A stretch of DNA of 64,000 nucleotides from NCBI GenBank assembly GCA_006384855.1, contig VCJN01000180.1, positions 41,807-105,806 of the forward strand, read 5' to 3'. The notes beneath the pieces are model-generated. The model was not told the DNA's origin, searched no databases, and saw only the letters and a list, made by a program, of their open reading frames with translations. Source of the stretch: Tetraselmis striata (taxonomy: Eukaryota > Chlorophyta > Chlorodendrophyceae > Chlorodendrales > Chlorodendraceae). A program made the translations under genes and the position numbers. This document shows positions 57,457 through 64,000 of the stretch, piece after piece. Each line of letters starts with the position of its first letter. Position 1 is the first letter of the stretch.

Positions 57457-60400
57457 TTAATTTGCAGTCGGCACACGTGCCGGGTATTTATGCATATGCT
57501 CCACAAATTCAGGTGACTTTACAAAGTCCAACCATTTGGGAGTAGCCATAAAATCCTGCAATGCGATTGTCCTTTTAACATCGAACAAACGATGCCAAAC
57601 AGGGGCAATAGACTCATCCGCAAAGTGAACAAGAAATTGCAACTGAGTACCACGTAAACCGGGCATGGAACCGATCTTAACGCTGGTAATCTTGTCAATC
57701 TCATACTCATCATCAGAGTCGTCACCGGTACCAACAACAAGAGGTACATGCGGGCGCAACGGCGCAGTGGGACAGGGTCTCAAGTTATTAACATGAAATA
57801 CTGGGTGCAACTTAACACCAGCAGGTAATTTCAGTCGATAACTATGACCGCCAATTTTCTCTACAATAGAAAATGGGCCAAGCTGCTTGTCCATCAGCTT
57901 TTTGCAAGGCTGACCTTTGACCTTAAGCAGACGGGTATCCACAGATACTCTATCTCCAACATTGAAGATAGGAGGATTGTGCTGTTGCCTAACACTAGGT
58001 CGAACAGTCAATTCATCTTTATGGACAGCCAACACTGACCGAACCAACTCGTGAATCTCCTTCATATCTTGGATACGTTGCTGAGCATCACGAGAGAATG
58101 CTATTGTTGGTCTCATACCAAACAATACATCCGGAGGCGTGTCAGGATTGAAACCATACATAACCTCAAATGGTGCATGCTCAATGCCAAGTGCTTTGTT
58201 GGAATTATACGCAAATTCCATCAATGGTAACTGGTCTACCCAGTTTGAACCATCGAAACAACAAAACGCACGAGCCAACTCAGTGACTATGGCATTAATG
58301 CGTTCAGTCAAACCATCTGTTTCAGGATGTTGGCCACTAGACATGTTCAATTTAGTGCCAAGTCTCCGCCACAGAGTTTGCCAGAATGCAGACAGGAACC
58401 GTGGATCTCTATCAGAGACGATCACACGAGGTATTCCATGCAGCCTGAATACTTCCTTCAGAAATAATTCAGCTGCCTGTCCACCAGTCACGTTGACTGT
58501 GGTTGGAATAAAATGTGCTTGCCGGGACAGATGGCAACACACAACCAACATAGTATTATAACCATTACTCTCAGGTAACTCGGTTATAAAATCCAAACCA
58601 ACCGTATGCCATGGACGTGGCGGTACTGGTAAGGGCTGTGTTGGTGCAGGTGGCTGCGGACGTGCACGAACACGCCGGCACACCGAACATTGTTCACAAT
58701 AGGTTTTCACGTCATGTCGTATGCGTGTCCACCAAAAACGGTCCAAGGCACGTGCCAAGGTGCTTACATAAGCACGGTGATCAACAGAATCATGTAGCTC
58801 ATACAATATCTTATTGATGATGTCACGATTGGTTGGTATGCAAAGACGTCCATGTCTCCAAAAATAACCATCGTGCTCTACCACATGACCGGACTGCTTC
58901 CACCCCCCCCATAAGGAGTAGAACGCGTCCTCTGCATATCCAGCCTTAATAAGGCGGAGAATATTGTCATCAAGGCTAAGTGACGACGCACTTACAGCCG
59001 ACAATACCGCAGTACATGGGCGATGTTCACTCACGAGTGATTCAGCCGCGTCCGGCACATCCCCGGTCCAATATAAGCCACCGAAACCAATCGGCTTAAA
59101 ATCCGGTCTACGCGACAACGGATCAGCTTCATTCCACTTGCCCTTTCGGTATGCAAGAGATATGGACCCAACAAACGGCTGCAAGTCGCGTACATAGCGC
59201 ACTTGTCGCCGGTTCAACCTTTCTGCCGGTTGCCTGAGCAGATGACGCAGGGTGTCATGATCTGAGACAACAAGGAATCGACAGCACCCTTCAAGGTAAC
59301 AACGCCAGTGCTTAATTGATTCACAGACAGCCAAAGCTTCCAAATCATAAGCACTGTAGGTATTACCACGCTCAGCTGCATTCAGCTTTCGCGCCCAGTA
59401 ACTCACTGGTTGAGGACCTCCTCCTTGGTCCTGCAGTAGCACTGCAGCAAGCCCTACGTTGGACGCATCTGTCGCTACGGTGAACGTCGCATCCGCCCCC
59501 ATGGAAGGAATGGAAAGACACGGAGCGGAAATCAGTCGCAGACGAAGGGTCTCAAAGGCTTCCTGACACGCCGGTGACCAGTCAACATGAACTGGTTTAG
59601 ACTTACGCAATAAGTCAGTCAATGGTGCAGTTAAATCACTGAAATGATGAATAAACTTAGAGTAGAAATTGCAGAATTGTACAAAACTTCTGATTTCACT
59701 CTGAGTTTTAGGGACAGGCCAATCCCCAACTGCAGCTACTTTGGCCTCTGCAACAGACAACTTACCATCAGCGACGGTATACCCCAAATAATCCATAGAT
59801 TGCATGCCAAAGAAACATTTCTTTAATTGCAACCTCAGATTATATTCATTCAGTTTCTCAAAAACTAAACGAAGGTGCTTTATGTGGTCATCATAATTAT
59901 CTGAATATATACATATATCATCCAGATACACCACCACAAAGTCACGCAAAAATGGTCTCAAGATGTCATTCATCATGCGCTGGAAAGTGGCTGGGGCATT
60001 GCACAAACCAAATGGCATTGCAGTCCACTCCCATAGACCATCAGGTGTCTGAAACGCTGTCTTGTGGATGTCCTCCTCTGCAATGGCAACCTGCCAATAA
60101 CCTGATGCTAAATCCAGATGGGTATAGCAACGGGCATTGCGGAGAGAATCCAACGTTTCATCAATTCGCGGCAAAGGATACATATCCTTTCGAGTGACCT
60201 CGTTCAGCCCACGAAAATCGACACACAACCGAAGGGATCCATCTGCCTTCTTAACAAAAAGAATAGGCGAACCAAACTCAGATTGACTAGGACGAACAAG
60301 TCCAGCGGCAATCGCATCTTTGAGTTGGCGATCCAATTCAGCACGTTCAGCGGGAGACAAACGATTAAGTCTTTGGCGTTTCATTTTGCCAGTTAACTCA

Positions 60401-62052
60401 ATTTTGTGATCCCATGGCCGATGAACAGGCGGCCTGTTGACTGGACGCAAAATTTCAGGAAACTCGTCATACAACAAATGACGAATAGCATCCTTTTGCT
60501 CTGGTGTCATAGCATTGTCTAAATGCAGGTCAGGATCATCCTTTATAACCGACATTTCAACGACATAGAATTCAGCCAAAGAATTATGCTTAGACGCACG
60601 AGCAGTTTTGCGCATCAACTTTTGTACCCTAGTGGAAGTAATCATGCTACATGCAGGAGTACGACCCACTATTACAACAGGTACATGGGTTCCATCCATT
60701 AGAGTCATGATACGTTCCGTACCATACTTAATGGTAACTTGCGCTTCATCAAGCCAAGTTAAACCCAATACAATGTCGGAGACTTTGAGCTCACGCAGTA
60801 TATAAAATACTCGATTCTCAAATACATGTCCTCCAACAGACAGAGACACAACAGTTGTATGGCAACATGAGACACGTTGACCATTAGCCAAACGGACAGG
60901 TGTTCTGGCTTTCAACTTTTGTATCTGCAAGTTGTTTCTGCGCACAAAGTCCTCAGATATAAAATCTAAAGATGCCGCATTATCAACCAGTGCATCCACA
61001 ATGGCGTCATCGTTAATTGTCACATTAACTTTCAACAATGGCCTGGGGTCATCCCAACGAGTCAAAGAAGCAATCTGAGGCAAACTTTGCCTTTGCATAC
61101 TCCAAAATGATGGATCAGTCACATTGACAGCATCACACTCATTTATAGACTCAGATGCACGTTCACCAATACCAACGCTAGAATCCGCAACTTTTGCAGA
61201 GTCCACGTTAAAACTCACATTTGGACTTGTGACAGTTTTAGGTACAAAGTCATCAGGAAAAGCACAGTTAGCATCAACTAACCAAATGTTAACCCCATAC
61301 TTTGGCGGTCTAACATTTTCCTGGACTGTGGCATTTTTATGAGACCACCTGGTGAACAAAGGTGTCTTTGCCGGGTATTGCTGCAATAGTTTCCAATGCT
61401 TTGTCAAAGCACTGAATCTATCAAATGTAGGCAATACATACACTCCTACAGTATGTTCTTTAGCTCTATTACGGCATTGCTCAAAATGCCTCGCAATAGA
61501 CTCAGTCATATGCCATGGAGGGTGAATAAACACACGTTCATTCGACAAGTCGCGCGATAATATCGAATCTTGTTCTGAACAGAACGGCAAGTTTCGATGG
61601 GTATTCAGACCCTCATTATCCGCACAGCCCTCCAGCGTAAACTGGAACATCTCATGTAAGGGATCGAAGACTCTATCGACCAGTCGCCACTCGGCACTGA
61701 CTGCAGTCTTTCTAGGCATACGACGCCTCAGAGCCTTTACGCGACGACGAGTCGAAACTTTCCGAGCACCCGTTACACAGGCTACTGGCAAAGTCGTACA
61801 GGACTCGTGTACACTATTCGAGTTCTCATCAGTAGGCGACTCAACATAGTCGTTACTACTCTCAGAGATGACGACATCGTCACTCGAACATGTACTCGTC
61901 ACAGGTATATCGTCATTCAGACGTGCATTAGACAATAATGCAGATACCTCAGGTGCCAATGACATATCGGCAGCAGTAACTTCGCAATCATGCGACTCGA
62001 CAGTTACTGGACAGCATGATGCAACACAAACATCATTTACATCCCTATCCAC
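57457..62052 (-). CDS. pol: gypsy pol: MTase-like - protease - RT - RNase H - integrase - chromodomain-like
   Basis: 1531 codons without interruption, ending in TAA. Domains by residue: 120-270 a segment with HPPW at 177-180 and FTLEGCADNEG, resembling the methyltransferase-like module of algal retroelements; 345-440 retropepsin with VDNAAS (356-361) where DSGAS is usual; 590-780 RT with YLDD at 709-712; 855-975 RNase H with TDASN (861); 1085-1125 integrase zinc finger (H1087, H1092, C1119, C1122); core Asp 1154, Asp 1214, Glu 1250; 1445-1520 a chromodomain-like end (IDKITSVKIG, VWHRLFDVKR). The first codon is GTG, and the frame is open upstream through a TAG into the zinc-knuckle ORF, so pol is probably made by readthrough and not by its own start. 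It replicates and integrates the element. Confidence 0.92.
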   Translation of the reverse strand: MDRDVNDVCVASCCPVTVESHDCEVTAADMSLAPEVSALLSNARLNDDIPVTSTCSSDDVVISESSNDYVESPTDENSNSVHESCTTLPVACVTGARKVSTRRRVKALRRRMPRKTAVSAEWRLVDRVFDPLHEMFQFTLEGCADNEGLNTHRNLPFCSEQDSILSRDLSNERVFIHPPWHMTESIARHFEQCRNRAKEHTVGVYVLPTFDRFSALTKHWKLLQQYPAKTPLFTRWSHKNATVQENVRPPKYGVNIWLVDANCAFPDDFVPKTVTSPNVSFNVDSAKVADSSVGIGERASESINECDAVNVTDPSFWSMQRQSLPQIASLTRWDDPRPLLKVNVTINDDAIVDALVDNAASLDFISEDFVRRNNLQIQKLKARTPVRLANGQRVSCCHTTVVSLSVGGHVFENRVFYILRELKVSDIVLGLTWLDEAQVTIKYGTERIMTLMDGTHVPVVIVGRTPACSMITSTRVQKLMRKTARASKHNSLAEFYVVEMSVIKDDPDLHLDNAMTPEQKDAIRHLLYDEFPEILRPVNRPPVHRPWDHKIELTGKMKRQRLNRLSPAERAELDRQLKDAIAAGLVRPSQSEFGSPILFVKKADGSLRLCVDFRGLNEVTRKDMYPLPRIDETLDSLRNARCYTHLDLASGYWQVAIAEEDIHKTAFQTPDGLWEWTAMPFGLCNAPATFQRMMNDILRPFLRDFVVVYLDDICIYSDNYDDHIKHLRLVFEKLNEYNLRLQLKKCFFGMQSMDYLGYTVADGKLSVAEAKVAAVGDWPVPKTQSEIRSFVQFCNFYSKFIHHFSDLTAPLTDLLRKSKPVHVDWSPACQEAFETLRLRLISAPCLSIPSMGADATFTVATDASNVGLAAVLLQDQGGGPQPVSYWARKLNAAERGNTYSAYDLEALAVCESIKHWRCYLEGCCRFLVVSDHDTLRHLLRQPAERLNRRQVRYVRDLQPFVGSISLAYRKGKWNEADPLSRRPDFKPIGFGGLYWTGDVPDAAESLVSEHRPCTAVLSAVSASSLSLDDNILRLIKAGYAEDAFYSLWGGWKQSGHVVEHDGYFWRHGRLCIPTNRDIINKILYELHDSVDHRAYVSTLARALDRFWWTRIRHDVKTYCEQCSVCRRVRARPQPPAPTQPLPVPPRPWHTVGLDFITELPESNGYNTMLVVCCHLSRQAHFIPTTVNVTGGQAAELFLKEVFRLHGIPRVIVSDRDPRFLSAFWQTLWRRLGTKLNMSSGQHPETDGLTERINAIVTELARAFCCFDGSNWVDQLPLMEFAYNSNKALGIEHAPFEVMYGFNPDTPPDVLFGMRPTIAFSRDAQQRIQDMKEIHELVRSVLAVHKDELTVRPSVRQQHNPPIFNVGDRVSVDTRLLKVKGQPCKKLMDKQLGPFSIVEKIGGHSYRLKLPAGVKLHPVFHVNNLRPCPTAPLRPHVPLVVGTGDDSDDEYEIDKITSVKIGSMPGLRGTQLQFLVHFADESIAPVWHRLFDVKRTIALQDFMATPKWLDFVKSPEFVEHMHKYPARVPTAN

Positions 62053-62082
62053 TGAGCTGTCATCAGTAGAACACGGGCACCC

Positions 62083-62322
62083 CTATTTCATCTTAGGGCA
62101 GTCTCTCAGAAGGTGAGCCTCACCACATTTAAAGCATGTTTTGGCAGCCATGTGCTTAGCATACTTCTCTGGCTCATGCAGTTTTGTGCCGAGGCAACTT
62201 ACCGAGAGAACGGGCGCCACTAAAAGACCATAGCAAAGGTCGCCGAACAGCGTGTCGACTCGTCGACTCCGTCGTGCTTCTCCTCGGATAGCAAGCGAAT
62301 GATACGCCGAGGTTCGCCGCAC
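62083..62322 (-). CDS. gag: gag remnant with zinc knuckle, ends in TAG in frame with pol
   Basis: Only 79 codons. The end, CFKCGEAHLLRDCPKMK, is a CX2CX4HX4C knuckle that binds element RNA. The stop (AAA TAG GGG, 62085-62083) is followed in the same frame by pol, with 10 sense codons before residue 1 of the 1531-codon ORF. Upstream residues are not capsid-like and a GTAAGT lies within it (about 62203), so an upstream exon or a deletion are both possible. Intact gypsy Gag is usually 250-400 residues. Confidence 0.6.
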   Translation of the reverse strand: MRRTSAYHSLAIRGEARRSRRVDTLFGDLCYGLLVAPVLSVSCLGTKLHEPEKYAKHMAAKTCFKCGEAHLLRDCPKMK

Positions 62323-62470
62323 ACTCGACGGTCATCGGCTCGTTGCTTATCTCCTGTCGAGATATCGCCGGTATGTCGACATATTCTTGACGCGTACTCA
62401 GCGGAAGTTACCGGCACTCCATCAGCACGTCTTGCTGTCATCTGTAGTAAGAAACTTACCTGCATGCAAA

Positions 62471-62573
62471 CTATAGATGCAAATGCAGGTGCAGATGCTA
62501 CTATAGATGCAAATGCAGGTGCAGATGATACTATAGATGCAGATCCATATGCAAATGCTGCTATAGATGATGC
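62471..62573. repeat. 30-bp tandem repeat, 3.4 units
   Basis: Units at 62471, 62501 and 62531 start CTATAGATGCA and are rich in GATGCAAATGCAGG; a fourth begins at 62561. The 30-bp period keeps the reading frame (minus frame SAPAFASIV twice). It occupies the place where gag capsid sequence would be expected. Confidence 0.9.
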
Positions 62574-62751
62574 AAGATTCTCGTTGAGGATCTTGTACTT
62601 GAGCCGAAACATGAACGGCTATACGACGAGCTCCCAGGTCGCAGTCACAGCAGGTCGTTGATCAGCATGTGCAAGTCCGGCAGTAGTCGTCGACTTCAGT
62701 CCCACTGTACCGAGCTGCTCCGGCAGTCCAGTACAGCAGCTACTGGTGCAG

Positions 62752-63195
62752 CTAGGTGCGATATATGACTAGAGCGTGCGACCTTCCTGGCGTGCTCATT
62801 TCAGGCGTGCGCATTTCAGGCGTGCGCATCTCACTGACTATCTTTCTGGATGATAGCCTAGATGCATATAAGAAACATTTCATGCCATCTATGATGAGAA
62901 CGTCAAACAGTTCTAAGTCGTCCTCAGAGACAAGCAGACCAGTTTCCTCGCGGAGTTTCCGCACAGCCGTGCCGCGCACAGTAATGTCAGATGCTGTCGA
63001 CTTTCCGACTGGTATGAAAAGAGTCGATCTAGCATTTGGCTCAGTCGTTAAGATCACTTGACGTTCGACAGAGTGACCTTTACCATAAGTGACCACTACG
63101 GCAGCACAAACCTCAGTAGTCGACAGGTCGACTGAACTTTCCTCGTTGAGCAGTTGCTCTCGGCTTTTGCCAGCAGAATTCATCGACTCAGACAT
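62752..63195 (-). CDS. Nudix-like ORF in the first-gene position of the gypsy element
   Basis: 147 codons starting 80 bp inside the 5' LTR, just after the PBS. Residues 31-115 follow the Nudix order: AAVVVTYGKG strand, FIPVGKS (compare PGGK), TAVRKLREETGLLV as the box helix and IIDGMKCFLYAS strands. Against the canonical GX5EX7REUXEEXGU box it keeps the EExGL end and the Arg, but the first Glu is missing or shifted and the RE Glu is Lys, so metal binding may be impaired. The tail has three repeats of the type EMRTPEMRTPEMSTP. Nudix enzymes cleave nucleoside diphosphate derivatives. A captured host domain is one reading; chance resemblance cannot be excluded without a profile search. Confidence 0.5.
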   Translation of the reverse strand: MSESMNSAGKSREQLLNEESSVDLSTTEVCAAVVVTYGKGHSVERQVILTTEPNARSTLFIPVGKSTASDITVRGTAVRKLREETGLLVSEDDLELFDVLIIDGMKCFLYASRLSSRKIVSEMRTPEMRTPEMSTPGRSHALVIYRT

Positions 63196-63255
63196 GTCGA
63201 ACTGCTCAGTCGAGGTATCGCAGGTTGAGCAGTGGAAGCTAGAATAAGGAGCGCA

Positions 63256-63273
63256 ACAACAGCTCCGAGACCA
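63256..63273 (-). other. primer-binding site
   Basis: On the minus strand TGGTCTCGGAGCTGTTG begins 1 base inside the 5' LTR. TGG at this place pairs with the CCA end of a tRNA. The priming tRNA cannot be named from here. Confidence 0.65.
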
Positions 63274-63274
63274 G

Positions 63275-63792
63275 TGCGGCAGTCTTGCCCCTCACACGCG
63301 CAAAAGGCAAGACTGTCGTGAAAACACAGAGGCAATAGAGAAGAAAGAAACAATGGTTACAACGTTGTCACCACCCGCCGCTATTTATGCGTATGGCTAG
63401 CTCACAGCTAGCCACCACCAAGCGGCACGCGCACTGCTAAGCGCGTCACCGTGGAGAGTCGTGCCTTGAAGTGTCGAACAGGAGGTCGTCGCTTAGAGAC
63501 CTCCGCACATGTAGTTGACACATCAGTTTATACACAAGTATACAACTGATGTTACAGAGGCAGGTGCATTATACATATATGCCCGCTACGGGTACGCACA
63601 TGCGTATTATCCCGTAACTACGACTGAACAGTGTACCGGTACCAGTAGGACTCATCTCATGATTCATCATCCACCAGTACTCGTATTGTGGCGCGTGACA
63701 CACGCGCGCACACATACGATACAGCAGGTACTCGTACATGAATGATGCTACGATCATACAGTACCCGTACAGAGTATGCCATTATTGTCACA
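63275..63792 (-). repeat. 5' LTR of the gypsy element
   Basis: 518 bp, partner of 56888-57405; ends ATTATTGTCACA and is followed by the AGAG target duplication (63793-63796). Confidence 0.95.
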
Positions 63793-64000
63793 AGAGCGCC
63801 GTCAATGTTGAAGAAGAAATGTTGCAGTTGTTATTTTGGGAGGTGTCCCAAGACGCATGTCTTCGCGAAACGGTGTCGGCTTGAGGCGCACAAGATGGCG
63901 TTGAAAAGCGCATGGCAAAAGCGCTTTCACATAAGCCAAATGGACCTATGTTCCCCGGATTTTCGCGCTCGGAACTGCTATTTGTGACGTTTTAAGCCCC
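63793..64000 (-). repeat. dispersed repeat interrupted by the gypsy element (other side)
   Basis: Read on the minus strand it aligns with 13430-13612: GAGCGC-AA-AATCCGGG, AGCGCTTTTGC, TGCCTCAA-CCGAC and CACCTCCCAAAA blocks in the same order. No gene recognised here. Confidence 0.65.

Larger units (their letters stand above)
56888..63792 (-). mobile_element. Ty3/gypsy chromovirus-like retrotransposon
   Basis: A 6.9-kb element on the minus strand with 518-bp LTRs at both ends (5' LTR 63275-63792, 3' LTR 56888-57405) and AGAG on both sides (56884-56887, 63793-63796). Order: PBS, Nudix-like ORF, a 30-bp tandem repeat, a short zinc-knuckle ORF, then pol with protease, RT, RNase H, integrase and chromodomain-like end, and a purine tract. 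RT-RH before integrase defines Ty3/gypsy. The LTRs differ at only about three positions, so insertion was recent. A recognisable capsid is lacking, so it may rely on another element for Gag. Confidence 0.9.

Noticed and set aside
11861..62085. Reassigned UAG codon (as Gln, known in some ulvophyte algae), suggested by in-frame TAGs in three genes
   Set aside because: The 1531-codon pol, the 380-codon first exon of the p25-alpha gene, and OGG1 contain no in-frame TAA or TAG, and pol ends in TAA. A genome using UAG as sense would be expected to show many. Local readthrough or decay is simpler.

Overview
This is nuclear DNA from a eukaryote, most likely a green alga (chlorophyte or prasinophyte). 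Genes have short GT-AG introns, a TGTAA motif of the kind green algae use for polyadenylation lies downstream of one gene, and DIRS-like tyrosine-recombinase retroelements and LINEs are abundant. Long poly(G)/poly(C) runs recur throughout. No bacterial operons, rRNA genes or convincing tRNA genes were found. The taxon call is inference.

Most of the window is layered mobile DNA. From 1 to 34.9 kb there are: a DIRS-like RT/RNase H fragment (1-1671, minus); an unassigned ORF with a Tudor-like end (2932-4308); three degenerate copies of one LINE (4320-6280 minus; 20558-23139 minus; 13960-14775 plus 18021-19530 on the plus strand); and two copies of a 3.2-kb element that encodes a gag-like protein and a tyrosine recombinase between split direct repeats but no reverse transcriptase (9141-12334 and 14776-18020, the second nested in a LINE). 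Further along are a retroelement with a zinc-knuckle gag and RT fragment between about 195-bp direct repeats (23.75-26.9 kb), a degenerate DIRS-like element carrying gag, RT, RNase H, methyltransferase-like and recombinase parts (27.5-31.2 kb), gypsy integrase remnants (31.2-32.5 kb), and several tandem or foldback repeats.

From 35 to 46.6 kb the minus strand carries a broken multi-exon gene of the type with an SDGGPDHN motif (probably transposase-related), unrecognised ORFs, and the C-terminal part of another LINE. A perfect 52-bp inverted repeat and a tandem pair of full and internally deleted repeats follow.

The host-like island is 46.9-53.7 kb. A six-exon gene for a p25-alpha (TPPP-like) protein on the plus strand faces a minus-strand gene for 8-oxoguanine DNA glycosylase (OGG1). 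The last OGG1 exon can be spliced in frame to an exon encoding a NADAR domain. Because NADAR enzymes remove ADP-ribose from guanine, the predicted product would join two guanine-damage repair activities in one protein. This is the most interesting candidate in the window, and it rests on one unproven splice.

From 54 kb to the end are another LINE C-terminal fragment and a nearly intact, recently inserted Ty3/gypsy chromovirus (56888-63792) with almost identical 518-bp LTRs, a 4-bp target duplication and a paralogous empty site at about 13.6 kb. Its pol ORF (1531 codons) follows a short zinc-knuckle ORF in the same frame after one TAG. No capsid is recognisable; instead the first ORF after the primer-binding site looks like a degenerate Nudix domain.
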